From Heyndrickxia camelliae (GTDB lineage: Bacteria > Bacillota > Bacilli > Bacillales > Bacillaceae_C), in contig NZ_PIQO01000012.1 of NCBI RefSeq assembly GCF_002844575.1, positions 62,001-126,000 of the forward strand: DNA of 64,000 nt. Reading direction: 5' to 3'. The translations under genes were made by a program, and so were the position numbers. The notes beneath the pieces were generated by a model. The model had not been told where the DNA came from. It made no database searches and saw only the letters and a program-made list of their open reading frames with translations. Below are positions 53,679 to 62,965 of the stretch, piece after piece. Position 1 is the stretch's first letter, and each line of letters starts with the position of its first letter.

Positions 53679-54794
53679 TTATAACCCCTCCCGTCTTTGG
53701 AAAGATACTACCGCTATCAGCATCATAATAAGCGTTATCCCTATATTCAGGATTATGGAAGGAATAGCAGCCCCAAGATCATTCGCATAAATCACTTTGG
53801 TAATCCCTTCAATTACCCAAGATAATGGTGAAAGTTTTGGAATATTTCCTGCATAGTCAATTTTAAAATAAGCACCACCTATGAAGGAGGCTATTTGAAT
53901 AACTATCATCACAATGGTTCGGGCCGCTCCGCCTGTTTTGGTGATATAGCTTACTCCAAGCCCAAAACTGACAGCCATCAGCACTTCTGTTAACAAAACA
54001 AGGAATATAACTCCCAAATGATCTCCCCAATTTGCTTTAAAAACAAATTTGCTAAATAAAACAACGATGACAATAAAGATAAAATTTATTGTTATACTTC
54101 CCAATACTTTTCCTAAAAATATTTCACTTTTGCGAGCAGGCGATACTAATAGCCGATCCCCTGTTTTCCTTGCTATTTCCGTATTCATTAAGGAAGTACC
54201 GTTCAGTGCAGCGTAAAAGGCAATCATGGCGGTCATGGCAATCGCATAATAATCCATTGCACCTGGTGATTTTGCAGCATGTAAGGATGTTTCTTTTATA
54301 TACTGTTTGGAGTGATTCGATGCAAGAACCATATTCACTTTACTTGGATCAACTTTTGCTACCGACATAGCAACATTGTATTTATCGACAAAAGCAGTCA
54401 ACATTCCTTGAATAATGTTTCCTTCAATACTATTCCGATCACTTTCATATAACTTGATTCCATTGTTTGAAATCTTCACATAACCGTCAACATTATTCTG
54501 TTTTACTGCTTTCTTTCCATCTACATTCCCTGTTGCCTCTTTAAACTGAATCCCTGATTTTGCCGTTTCCTTTTTTAATGTTTCAAATGACTGTGCCAAT
54601 TGATTATTCCCCAGATTCTTATATAGAACATGAATGTTATCGATTGAAATCTTACTTGTACTGAATGCATTTGATAGCGCCATCCCAAGTACCAACATAA
54701 ACACAATTGGAAAAGCGATCATGAAAACAAACATCCGAAAATCTCGAAAGGTTTGCTTTAACTCTTTTAAAAAGATGTTGACAATATTCAACAT
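53679..54794 (-). CDS. ABC-2 type exporter permease (LnrM-like)
   Basis: 371 residues with the same design as its neighbour: N-terminal helix (MFVFMIAFPIVFMLVLGMAL), extracytoplasmic domain, then helices from MDYYAIAMTAMIAFYAALNG to the end, with DRLLVSPARKSEIFLGKVLG before helix 3. It lies 2 bp from the next permease, so they probably form a heterodimer with the upstream ATPase. GGGAGGG 3-4 nt before ATG. Confidence 0.75.
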   Translation of the reverse strand: MLNIVNIFLKELKQTFRDFRMFVFMIAFPIVFMLVLGMALSNAFSTSKISIDNIHVLYKNLGNNQLAQSFETLKKETAKSGIQFKEATGNVDGKKAVKQNNVDGYVKISNNGIKLYESDRNSIEGNIIQGMLTAFVDKYNVAMSVAKVDPSKVNMVLASNHSKQYIKETSLHAAKSPGAMDYYAIAMTAMIAFYAALNGTSLMNTEIARKTGDRLLVSPARKSEIFLGKVLGSITINFIFIVIVVLFSKFVFKANWGDHLGVIFLVLLTEVLMAVSFGLGVSYITKTGGAARTIVMIVIQIASFIGGAYFKIDYAGNIPKLSPLSWVIEGITKVIYANDLGAAIPSIILNIGITLIMMLIAVVSFQRREGL

Positions 54795-54809
54795 TATCCC
54801 TCCCTTCTT

Positions 54810-55745
54810 TTAATCACGCAGGTTTCTCCCTGTTAACGTCAAGAACACCGTTTCAAGATTTGGTTCCTGCTCTTCTAAAGAACGTATTTCTGCACCATTT
54901 TTTATTAACTGTTCAATGATCTTATTTAAATTATTCACTCCTGCATCACTATGGATTTTAATAACATTCTCTTCTATTTGAACTGCCTCCACTCCGTTAA
55001 TTGCCTGCAGAGTATTCAGATCAAGACCTTCCGTCGATTTCACTTCAATCCAAATATCTTTCGTATTGGTTATGATGGATTTCAACTGCTCTTTCGTACC
55101 CTCCGCAATAATTTGGCCGTGATCAACAATAGCAATGCGAGTACAGATTTCCTCTACTTCTTCCATATAATGACTTGTGTAAATGATCGTACTTCCCATT
55201 TCATTAAGCTTGCGTACAGAGTTAAGGATATAGTTTCTGGATTGCGGGTCGATACCTACAGTCGGTTCATCCATAATAATCAATTTTGGCCGATGGGCAA
55301 TAGCACATGCTATGTTCAGGCGCCTTTTCATCCCGCCGGAAAAATTCTTTGGATAGTTTTTATGCTTATCACTGAGGCCAACAAACGCGAGCGCTTCCTT
55401 TACCCGGGCATCTAATACAGCGCCCCTTAACCCGTACAATCCAGCAAAAAAACGGACATTTTCATATGCAGTTAGATCTTCGTAAATGGCTAAATCCTGT
55501 GGTACTATCCCGATATTCATTTTTGCAAACCGGTTATGTTTGACGGCATTCTTCCCAAGGATATTAATAACCCCTTCGTTGCTTCTTAACAGTCCAGATA
55601 TCATATTGATGGTCGTGCTCTTACCCGCTCCGTTTGCACCTAAAAATCCGAAAATCTCCCCTTCTTCAATTTTTAAAGACATATTATCCACCGCGATAAA
55701 GTCACCGAATTTCTTCGTTAAATTTTTTATCTCCAACACGTTCAC
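54810..55745 (-). CDS. ABC exporter ATPase (LnrL-like)
   Basis: 311 residues from GTG at 55745 (AGGAG 7 nt upstream); the frame to 55763 would overlap the ribosome site. Walker A GANGAGKST near residue 40, signature FSGGMKRRLNIACAI, Walker B LIIMDEPTVGID, and switch YTSHYMEEVEEI, then a C-terminal domain of about 90 residues. SGGMKRR is the drug-exporter subclass. First gene of the operon; its promoter must lie in or beyond the adjoining repeat. Confidence 0.82.
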   Translation of the reverse strand: MNVLEIKNLTKKFGDFIAVDNMSLKIEEGEIFGFLGANGAGKSTTINMISGLLRSNEGVINILGKNAVKHNRFAKMNIGIVPQDLAIYEDLTAYENVRFFAGLYGLRGAVLDARVKEALAFVGLSDKHKNYPKNFSGGMKRRLNIACAIAHRPKLIIMDEPTVGIDPQSRNYILNSVRKLNEMGSTIIYTSHYMEEVEEICTRIAIVDHGQIIAEGTKEQLKSIITNTKDIWIEVKSTEGLDLNTLQAINGVEAVQIEENVIKIHSDAGVNNLNKIIEQLIKNGAEIRSLEEQEPNLETVFLTLTGRNLRD

Positions 55746-55763
55746 GTTTTTTCTCCTCTCCAT

Positions 55764-55920
55764 TAGAAAAGCGAAAGCGCCTTTCTCATCGGTATACGGA
55801 TTTCGTAGTCACAGGCGAGACAAAGGAAACCGAGTTGTGATAGTTCACGAGCTGAGGTTTCACCCGCAGGAAGAAGACCAGAAACCCGAGCTAGCGGGAT
55901 AGGCGCTGCAGCTAGACATG
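55764..55920 (+). repeat. Single copy of the 150-bp repeat family
   Basis: AGAAAAGCGAAAGCGCC...CTCATCGGTATACGGATTTCG TAGTC at the start, AGACAAAGGAAAC in the middle and GCAGCTAGACATG at the end align with the minus-strand unit of the 3918-4437 array (AGAAAAGCGGATGCG, TTCATCGGCGTATGGATTTTG, GAGATAAAGGAAAC, GCAGCTAGACAAAT). It ends about 6 bp from the exporter ribosome site. Confidence 0.75.
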
Positions 55921-55951
55921 TATTAATAGTTTCTGATGATATTATATGAAA

Positions 55952-55981
55952 AAGGAATGCACTCCCATAAGTGCATTCCTT
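55952..55981 (-). terminator. Terminator of the hydrolase gene
   Basis: AAGGAATGCACT pairs with AGTGCATTCCTT; T5 follows on the minus strand. A second perfect palindrome, AACATGAGAATTCTCATGTT, is at 55991-56010. Confidence 0.75.
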
Positions 55982-56035
55982 CATTGTTTTAACATGAGAA
56001 TTCTCATGTTTTTCATATGAGGTTTTTAGATAGAG

Positions 56036-56761
56036 TTATTTACCCTGATTACATGCTTTGATAAACTCTGCAAATAGACGATCCATCTGAAAATTATCGC
56101 CCATTTCCTCCGGATGCCACTGAACACCCAACAGCCAATTTTCTTCCATATTCATTGCTTCAATAGCTTCTATAATTCCGTCAAATGCCCGAGCTGTTAC
56201 CTTTATTCCAGGTGCAAGATTATTGACAGCTTGATGGTGAAAACTATTCACCCGCACTGCGTGCAAACCAAGGATGGAGAAAAGCAAGCTATTTTTATTT
56301 ATTTTAACGCTGTGAGAAGCAGTTTCACTGGATGCCTTTTGAGTGTGCTGAATACAATTAGGAACGATACTTTCAATATCCTGCAAGAGAGTACCACCTA
56401 GTGCTACATTCAAGACATGCATCCCTCTGCAAATCGCCAATACCGGTACTTTCTTTTTTCTTGCTTCCTGTACTAAACTTATTTCAAATTGATCCCGCTC
56501 TAGTTTTGTTTTTTCCAACTTTGGATGAGGTTCCTCATGATAAGAGAAAGGATCTATATCTTCCCCGCCACTTAAAATAATACCATCACATATGCTTATC
56601 CAATGTTCTGCCATTTCTTGTTTCGCAACAGCAAGAATAACAGGAATACCCCCTGCTTTAGTTATTGCTTCACAATAACTAATCGGAAGAATAGAGCTTT
56701 CTTGGCCATTATATTTAACCGATGAACTAGCAATACCGATAACTGTTTTTTTCATATTCAA
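56036..56761 (-). CDS. Class I glutamine amidotransferase-like hydrolase (PuuD type)
   Basis: 241 residues of peptidase family C26. Nucleophile Cys in PVLAICRGMHVLNVALGGTL near residue 117 and the His-x-Glu in GVQWHPEEMGD near 220. PuuD cleaves gamma-glutamyl-GABA in putrescine use. TTG at 56761, 8 nt after GGAGAG, is used; ATG at 56755 is an alternative. No other puu genes adjoin it. Confidence 0.82.
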   Translation of the reverse strand: MNMKKTVIGIASSSVKYNGQESSILPISYCEAITKAGGIPVILAVAKQEMAEHWISICDGIILSGGEDIDPFSYHEEPHPKLEKTKLERDQFEISLVQEARKKKVPVLAICRGMHVLNVALGGTLLQDIESIVPNCIQHTQKASSETASHSVKINKNSLLFSILGLHAVRVNSFHHQAVNNLAPGIKVTARAFDGIIEAIEAMNMEENWLLGVQWHPEEMGDNFQMDRLFAEFIKACNQGK

Positions 56762-57540
56762 TAAATGTTCTCTCCTCTTTCAAAACAATACTTATTAAGA
56801 GTATTTCCTTTTAAAGAAGGAGCTATTTATGAATATAGAAAGGGTAAAAATAAAATCCAAAATTGTTGCAAGGTAATAAAAAAATGGCGTTCTGGTTTAT
56901 TATTTAACTAATGCATCCCAAGCTTAATTAAACTTCGTTAACTTCAGTGCTAATTAACAGCAAGAAAAAATGGGATGAAATAGTAGAACTTATTACTTGT
57001 TTGAAATTGAAGCTAACGGCAAGCCTGTATACTTATTAGTAGAATAGGGCAATATTAGTAATTTTACTAATAATAAGCGAGATGCTGAAAAAAAGTTCTT
57101 GTTTATGGTGAAGTAACTGAAGGTAAATATTAAGCATTATGAAAAAAAATCTTGACCCAACTCATTATTCTTTGAAGTATCAAAAAATTTTCCGCTATAT
57201 AAAAAATTATGACTAAAAGGTATTTATGATTTACTAAGGTGAGTAGCTGAATATCATTTGTTACGGAAGCCACAGGCGAACGTATAGCTTCTTACCCCTA
57301 GTTTACTACAAGTAAACTGGATTCCTTTTCTATAGACTCCAATAATGGCAGGTTAAAATTTTTTGTGATAAATCAAGGGGGAAGAAGAAATGTGAAAGAC
57401 TCCCACTAGCATAAGCTTTATAAGAAGAACCAGATTGCTCTTTCCAATTGTCTACTTGCCATATTGAAAAACAGCCTCTCTCAAATGTATATCATATCCA
57501 CAAACTATTAGCTGGATTTGTTTAAGTACATTATTTCACA
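56762..57540. other. Gene-poor region with a decayed short gene
   Basis: Plus-strand pieces around 56965-57140 read KKWDEIVELIT, then FEIEANGKPVYLLVE and TAG, then GNISNFTNNKRDAEKK and, in another frame, GEVTEGKY; this looks like one short decayed protein of unknown family. AGTTTACT and AGTAAACT (57299-57317) form a small hairpin. Nothing else is recognised. Confidence 0.35.
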
Positions 57541-57550
57541 AACTCTCCTT

Positions 57551-57583
57551 TTAAAAAAATTAACGATGCCTTTTTAGACATCG
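57551..57583 (-). terminator. Terminator-like hairpin after adcB
   Basis: CGATG and CATCG arms around ten bases, with a T7 run on the minus strand. It is 240 bp past the adcB stop. Confidence 0.5.
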
Positions 57584-57821
57584 CATTCTCAGTAATATAT
57601 AAACTTTTTATTTATTATTAACTTCGAATTACTACCTTAGTTCCAGTTTTGATTAAATCCATTTAGCATCTGAAATGGTTAACGAATACAGCTACGGGAT
57701 GCTTTTTGTCCCAGTTTTTGGGCCCATAGTGTACTTACAGGTTGAGATTAGGTCAAAGGACAATATAACTATTAATTACACAAAGAGATTTACTCTAAGT
57801 CCCGGTTAAAAAAAATTGTTT

Positions 57822-58649
57822 TTAATAACTTCTTCTGTATATTCTCTGGTAAAACAAAAAGACTCTTTGAGTTGTAAATCCCACTAAAAGGATGATCACA
57901 AGCAATAATGTTATGGTTGCTCCTGGTGGTGTGCCGAGATTATATGAAGAAATTAAACCGGTGTATACACTGAATATAGCGACAAAAATTGCAGTAAAAA
58001 TAACAACCTTAAAACCCTTGGCCAATTTAATCGCAAAAGAAGCAGGTAACACTAATAACGCTGAAACTAATAACACACCTATTGTAGGAATGATGACAGA
58101 AATTGCTAGACCTGTAAGCATACTAAATGATAAAGATAATAAATTTGTATTGATTCCACTTGTTTGGGCTGTGTCTTCATCAAAAGTTAATAAAAATAAA
58201 GATCGTTTAAACAAGACAAAATAAATAAGAACAATGATTGTGACCCCTAATAATGTGTAAACCTGCTCATTACTAATGGTTACAATGGAACCAAATAAAT
58301 ATTGTTCTATATTTGGACTCATGCCTCCTTCTGTAATACTCATCAAAAATAATGCAAAGGATAATCCAGCCGTCATTAATATGGCTATCGATACTTCTGA
58401 ATACGATTGGTATGATCTTCGCATATATTCAATCCCAATGGCTCCCATCATGACAACAGCAATACCTGATAAGGTAATATTCGAATGAATAAAAAAACCA
58501 ATGGCAACCCCCGCTAAAGAGATATGAGATAAGGTATCTGCCATCAATGCTTGCCTTCTTAAAACAAGGAAGATGCCTATTATAGGAGCGATAATTGCAA
58601 TGAGTCCGCCTGCCCAAAATGCCCGTTGCATGAACTCAAGGTTAAACAT
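57822..58649 (-). CDS. adcB: Zinc ABC transporter permease
   Basis: 275 residues, about eight helices, ZnuB/AdcB family. [20 protein letters not shown] near residue 30 and [20 protein letters not shown] are the conserved loops; [20 protein letters not shown] is the coupling region. ATG at 58649 lies 7 nt after GGAG and the gene overlaps the end of adcC by about 70 bp. Confidence 0.9.
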   Translation of the reverse strand: MFNLEFMQRAFWAGGLIAIIAPIIGIFLVLRRQALMADTLSHISLAGVAIGFFIHSNITLSGIAVVMMGAIGIEYMRRSYQSYSEVSIAILMTAGLSFALFLMSITEGGMSPNIEQYLFGSIVTISNEQVYTLLGVTIIVLIYFVLFKRSLFLLTFDEDTAQTSGINTNLLSLSFSMLTGLAISVIIPTIGVLLVSALLVLPASFAIKLAKGFKVVIFTAIFVAIFSVYTGLISSYNLGTPPGATITLLLVIILLVGFTTQRVFLFYQRIYRRSY

Positions 58650-59308
58650 TTCCACTCTCCGTGTTCCCCTTTCTCCAAATGAATCATTTTATCAAAGCTG
58701 TCACCAGCTTCTTCCTGGTCATGAGTGACCATTACAACTGTTCTTTTATGCAGTCTAACTTGATGCTTCATAAACTTATAAAAACTTACTCTACTATCGT
58801 AATCCATTCCAGTAGTGGGTTCATCCAAGACTAACAAATCTGGTTCTGTCGCAAGAACTCTAGCAATGCAAATTTTTTGTTTCTGCCCCCCAGATAACGA
58901 GCCGATTTTCTCATTTTTGAATTCCCACATTCCCACCATGTTTAATGCATTTTCCACTATTTCATGATCAAGTTTGGTAAGTCTTTGATACCACTTTTTA
59001 TCTTGGAATCTACCAGAACGAACAAGTTCGATGACACTACTAGGAAATCCTACATTAAATGATGCGATCTGTTGAGGGACATACCCTACTTTTAAAGGGT
59101 TTCCCATTGAATTAGTTTTACTTAAATAAATTCGCCCTGACCACGGCTTAATTAAGCCTAACATTAATTTCAGTATAGTTGACTTTGAAGCACCGTTTGC
59201 TCCTGTAACTCCAACAAACTCTCCAGAAGCTATTTCAAATGAAACACTATTTAATGTTGGAATATGAGTATAGCCAAACGTAACATTCTCTAATGCAGCT
59301 AACTTCAT
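58580..59308 (-). CDS. adcC: Zinc ABC transporter ATPase
   Basis: 242 residues. Walker [10 protein letters not shown] (Ser replaces the usual Gly; GANGASKST instead of GANGAGKST), signature [15 protein letters not shown], Walker [13 protein letters not shown] and [10 protein letters not shown]. The C-terminus ends [14 protein letters not shown] as usual, then runs another 13 residues in a frame that overlaps adcB. AAGGAG is 8 nt before ATG at 59308. The Gly-to-Ser change in Walker A may weaken ATP binding. Confidence 0.88.
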   Translation of the reverse strand: MKLAALENVTFGYTHIPTLNSVSFEIASGEFVGVTGANGASKSTILKLMLGLIKPWSGRIYLSKTNSMGNPLKVGYVPQQIASFNVGFPSSVIELVRSGRFQDKKWYQRLTKLDHEIVENALNMVGMWEFKNEKIGSLSGGQKQKICIARVLATEPDLLVLDEPTTGMDYDSRVSFYKFMKHQVRLHKRTVVMVTHDQEEAGDSFDKMIHLEKGEHGEWKCLTLSSCNGHFGQADSLQLSLL

Positions 59309-59317
59309 TGATTGCAC

Positions 59318-59362
59318 TCCTTCCTGAATAGGAGCGTCGGCTTTTATGACGCCCTTTTTGAG
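59318..59362 (-). other. Intra-operon hairpin between adcA and adcC
   Basis: On the minus strand GGCGTC and GACGCT arms around nine bases, without a T-run. It may stabilise the adcA message or set the ratio of binding protein to transporter. Confidence 0.4.
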
Positions 59363-60316
59363 CTACTCATTTAATGTTTTTTCCAAGCTTTTTAAATTCT
59401 CTTCCATTTCGGTAATATAGTCTAAACCTTTTTCTTGATCCTTCTTACTTAATCCCTCAAGTGTATTAAGTACTTCGATTTTAGCCCCAATTTCATTTGC
59501 CAGTGTCTTCGCAACCTTCGGAGAAGCAACTTCTTCATAATAAATCACTTTTAGATTATGGGATTTCGCAAATTTCTTTAACTCTCCTAATTTAGCAGGA
59601 CTAGGCTCTTGATCTGGTGAAAGTCCTGCGATAGGAACCTGGGTCAGATGATACGTTCTTGCCAGGTATCCAAATGCTGCATGCTGGGTGATTATTTCAC
59701 GTTTTTTAACATTTTGCAGTGCTGTTCGATAGGCCTTATCTAGTTTTTCAAGTTCTTGCAAATACGTTTTACTATTATTCTCATAATAATTCTTATTTTT
59801 AGGATCAACTTTTACTAGCGTCTGAGTAATATTGGTTACTTCTTTTTGAGCTAATGCAGGACTTAACCATACATGAGGATCCATTTGAGTTTGTTTATTC
59901 TTAGCTGTTGAATCTTCTTCAGCTACTCCTTTCATTAGATGAATTCCTTTACTTGCTTCTACATACTGTGGACCCTTATTCCCTAAACTTTTTTGGATAT
60001 TCGGAACCCATGTCTCAAGAAACTTACTGTTATACACAAGAACATTGGCATTTTGAATTTTCAACATATCCTTCGGAGATGGCTCCCAATCATGGGGTTC
60101 AACATTTGAAGGAATTAAAAGCTCTACATCAGCCATATTTCCAGCAATGTTTCTAGTGAATTCATACATTGGATAAAAGGTCGTAACAATATGGATTTTT
60201 TTATCCTTCCCACCCTTTTCCTTATTTTCACTATTGTCATTCTTACTGCAACCTTGTAAACAAATAAATGCTATACATAGAATCATGAGTGCTTTTAAAT
60301 TAATTACTTTCTTCAC
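59363..60316 (-). CDS. adcA: Zinc-binding lipoprotein of the adc transporter
   Basis: 317 residues, cluster A-I substrate-binding protein. Signal with lipobox LQGC (Cys 23). Zinc ligands are expected in NVEPHDWEPS, MDPHVWLSP and REIITQHAAFGYLARTYHL; the acidic ligand region is YYEEVASPKVAKTL. The His-rich loop of many ZnuA proteins is missing (the loop is EEDSTAKNKQTQ). First gene of the operon under Zur-like boxes. Confidence 0.9.
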   Translation of the reverse strand: MKKVINLKALMILCIAFICLQGCSKNDNSENKEKGGKDKKIHIVTTFYPMYEFTRNIAGNMADVELLIPSNVEPHDWEPSPKDMLKIQNANVLVYNSKFLETWVPNIQKSLGNKGPQYVEASKGIHLMKGVAEEDSTAKNKQTQMDPHVWLSPALAQKEVTNITQTLVKVDPKNKNYYENNSKTYLQELEKLDKAYRTALQNVKKREIITQHAAFGYLARTYHLTQVPIAGLSPDQEPSPAKLGELKKFAKSHNLKVIYYEEVASPKVAKTLANEIGAKIEVLNTLEGLSKKDQEKGLDYITEMEENLKSLEKTLNE

Positions 60317-60343
60317 CTAATTCCCTCCAAACACTTTGAATAA

Positions 60344-60358
60344 AATGTAATGATTACG
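60344..60358 (-). promoter_or_regulatory. Zur box 1
   Basis: ATGTAATGATTACGA differs from the Bacillus Zur consensus TCGTAATNATTACGA at two outer bases. About 30 bp from the adcA start, where it would block transcription. Confidence 0.75.
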
Positions 60359-60406
60359 ATTTATTATTGAAAACTTCATTAAAAAATAGATATCTTTAAG
60401 GATAAT

Positions 60407-60421
60407 TCGAAATCATTACGA
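60407..60421 (-). promoter_or_regulatory. Zur box 2
   Basis: TCGAAATCATTACGA differs from the Zur consensus at one base. Confidence 0.75.
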
Positions 60422-60508
60422 TTTAGAATCAATAATAAACACATAAACTTATTTTATATGTAAACATTAATTTAAAATATCCATTATCCACTTCGATTTT
60501 TATTTAAA

Positions 60509-60523
60509 TCGTAATGATTACGT
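60509..60523 (-). promoter_or_regulatory. Zur box 3
   Basis: TCGTAATGATTACGT differs from the Zur consensus only at its last base. Confidence 0.75.
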
Positions 60524-60721
60524 TTATTATATTAACGTTGTTCCGATATCATGTCAAACATTGTTTTTTTAATACTCCTTTTTTTATGACGACCTATACT
60601 AAATAATTATTTCCCTTTTTTAATTCCTTGTTCAACTAAGCTGCCAGTTCGTATTATAAGGTTAAACGAATGCTAAATATTTCTGGTTGACCTGTAACCA
60701 TCTGCCTCTATACAAAAATAA

Positions 60722-60754
60722 TAAAAAAAGCTGTAATCATATCGATCAACAGCT
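60722..60754 (-). terminator. Terminator of the RR-HK operon
   Basis: On the minus strand AGCTGT and ACAGCT arms followed by T7. Confidence 0.75.
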
Positions 60755-60819
60755 CCTTCCTCCTATTTATTTTTATAGGAATTATATCAATATTTTTTAT
60801 CATTTAGGCTTAAACATTT

Positions 60820-61920
60820 TTAAATAGGCAGCAATGTCGTGACCGAAAAGCCGTTTGTCCCATCCACGATTACTTTCCCGTTAATAGCGGCGGTCCGTTC
60901 TTCCATTCCCCTAATTCCAAGCCCTTTTTTCACTTTTTCAGCTCCTTTTCCATTATCCTTCACTTCCACCCTGATCAATTTATTTAATACATTTAAATCT
61001 ACAGAAATATGAGTAGCCTCGGAATATTTTAAAGTGTTTGTTAAAGCTTCCGTTATGTTCTCCTGAATAATCTTCCAGTGGATTGGAGCAATTACCTCCA
61101 GATTCCCTTTATAAACAAAGGAGGTTGCCAGTTCATGTTTCGAGGCAAATTCATCAATTAATAACTTCATACGGTGAATACCCATTTGTTCCGTTGGCGG
61201 CTTGATATTTTTCAAGGTGATGCGAATGCTTTCGATTCCCTCCTTCGAGATATTGATAGCATTTTGCAGTAACTCCGTTGCTTTTTCTTGATTTATGCTC
61301 ATCAAACGCTTAGAGGCTTCCATTTGAATGAGGGCACCCGTCATGGAATGACCAACTTTATCATGAATTTCTTGTGATAGCCTGTTCCTCTCCTCCAACT
61401 TGAAAGTATATTCAGATTGCCTTATGTATTCTTGATTTTCATTCAAACTTCTTGAAAGCTTTTGTAGATTTTTTCGCATTTTGTCCATATTTTTTTCGTA
61501 TTTTGTCAGTTTCTCGGTAAAAATAACCCCCATCCCAAACACCATAAAGCTTAATAATGTTACCAATCCATATATAGGATACATAGCTATTGGCATATAG
61601 ATAATCGGAATAGTCGCAATCAATAGTAAAAAAGGCTTTTTTTCTATAAAATAGTTTCCTAACTCATATATACTGAGAGGTAAAAGCAACATAAAATAGG
61701 AATCGATTTGTATACAGAAAATAACCAATACAATAATCGACACCAGCATAGACAGCTTTCTAGCCCCATTCTTTTTAAACAAATAAATCAAAATGCTCAT
61801 ACTAAAATAAACTAGCAGCGAAAAAACAATCCATGGCAAATCGGAGCTTCCTGATTGTATACAGACAGCAGCAATATACCCCATTACAATTAATTTGCTG
61901 AAAATCATCCATAATTCCAT
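60820..61920 (-). CDS. Sensor histidine kinase, NarL family
   Basis: 366 residues. Five or six N-terminal helices (to residue 130), a charged coiled linker, HisKA_3 box LSQEIHDKVGHSMTGALIQM with His near residue 188, N-box NITEALTNTLKYS, and DNGKGAEKVKKGLGIRGMEE. Like LnrJ and other exporter-linked kinases it has no large external domain. GAGG 8 nt before ATG. It follows its response regulator by 10 bp. A link with the exporter at 52.5-55.7 kb is plausible but unproven. Confidence 0.82.
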   Translation of the reverse strand: MELWMIFSKLIVMGYIAAVCIQSGSSDLPWIVFSLLVYFSMSILIYLFKKNGARKLSMLVSIIVLVIFCIQIDSYFMLLLPLSIYELGNYFIEKKPFLLLIATIPIIYMPIAMYPIYGLVTLLSFMVFGMGVIFTEKLTKYEKNMDKMRKNLQKLSRSLNENQEYIRQSEYTFKLEERNRLSQEIHDKVGHSMTGALIQMEASKRLMSINQEKATELLQNAINISKEGIESIRITLKNIKPPTEQMGIHRMKLLIDEFASKHELATSFVYKGNLEVIAPIHWKIIQENITEALTNTLKYSEATHISVDLNVLNKLIRVEVKDNGKGAEKVKKGLGIRGMEERTAAINGKVIVDGTNGFSVTTLLPI

Positions 61921-61930
61921 TGTTGTTTCC

Positions 61931-62572
61931 TCATTGCTCCACTTTTCCTGTTAAATAATAAATGGCAATTTGTGTTCGATGTTCAAGAGCCGTTTTATTT
62001 AGAATGGAAGTAATATAATTGGCAATCGTTCCTTCCGAAATAAAAAGCTGCTTGGAGATTTCTTTGTTCGAAAAACCTTTTGCAATTAATGCCATAATGC
62101 TCAATTCCCTTTCCGTAAACAAACTTGTATCTATTTTTATTTCCTTATTTTTCGGCTCTGCCAAATTAGATTTTATTTTTTCCAATACGACATCCTGAAT
62201 AAAACTGTTCCCTTTATAAACACCCTTAATGGCATCACGAATCACTTCTGGCTCTGTATTTTTCAGTAAATAGCCCTTCGCCCCGTTCTTTATGGCATCC
62301 ATGATATATTCATCATCATCAAAGGTAGTTAGAATTAGTGGCTTTGTATTCGTTTCCTCCGTGATTAGCTTTGTTGCATCTACCCCATTCATATTCGGCA
62401 TTCTCACGTCTAATAAAGCAACATCCACCTCATGACTTTTACAATAATCAACTGCTTCCTTTCCATCGTCTACTGTCGCTAAAACCTCGAACTCCTCATA
62501 CGTACTTAGGATGATTTTCATCCCTTCCCGAATAAAAGAATTATCGTCGGCAATAATTAATTTTATCTTCAT
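61931..62572 (-). CDS. Response regulator, NarL/LuxR type
   Basis: 213 residues. Receiver with DD at 9-10, phosphoacceptor Asp in VALLDVRMPN near 54 and Lys in LLKNTEPE near 104; LuxR-type HTH at 148-205 (FTERELSIMALIAKGFSNKE). The ATG at 62572 has no clear Shine-Dalgarno; a hairpin AGTGCG-TTTCT-CGCACT (62579-62595) lies directly before it. Confidence 0.85.
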   Translation of the reverse strand: MKIKLIIADDNSFIREGMKIILSTYEEFEVLATVDDGKEAVDYCKSHEVDVALLDVRMPNMNGVDATKLITEETNTKPLILTTFDDDEYIMDAIKNGAKGYLLKNTEPEVIRDAIKGVYKGNSFIQDVVLEKIKSNLAEPKNKEIKIDTSLFTERELSIMALIAKGFSNKEISKQLFISEGTIANYITSILNKTALEHRTQIAIYYLTGKVEQ

Positions 62573-62882
62573 TCTAATAGTGCGTTTCTCGCACTTTGTT
62601 CACATCCTTTATATGAATTTACCCTAAAAAACGTATTCTCCTTCGTTCAAATAAAATCCTTTCTAAGTTATTCTAGCTTAATATATTACAGGAAAAGCGT
62701 TGGCGCCACAGTTCATTCAAATCCATAGGAGATGTGAAGGAAACCATTGTTACGAGATGATCCCCTTACCCGAAAGACGTGGCCACACGGATTATAGCAA
62801 CACAGTCCAATAATTTATATAGTATTAAATTTTCAACATTCCTTTACTCTCAAATGTTAATAAGATTTCCCAAAAAAAATTT
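62573..62882. other. Divergent control region of RR-HK and sigV
   Basis: It holds the hairpin before the response regulator and otherwise AT-rich sequence. I see no further gene. Confidence 0.4.
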
Positions 62883-62909
62883 TAAAACTTTTTATCCTCA
62901 CCGCACGTC
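62883..62909 (+). promoter_or_regulatory. Candidate ECF (SigV) promoter
   Basis: TAAAAC and CGTC are separated by 17 bp with a T-run just after the -35, and CGTC is followed by TA. This resembles ECF promoters of bacilli (TGAAAC-N16/17-CGTC) and would make sigV autoregulated. Confidence 0.6.
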
Positions 62910-62965
62910 TATTTTCCGTAACAAACTTCATGATACGTATCTTAGAAAAAGGAGCTCTTTTTTCA

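Noticed and set aside
57000-57140. Intact short gene
   Set aside because: In-frame TAG and frame changes; kept only as a decayed remnant.
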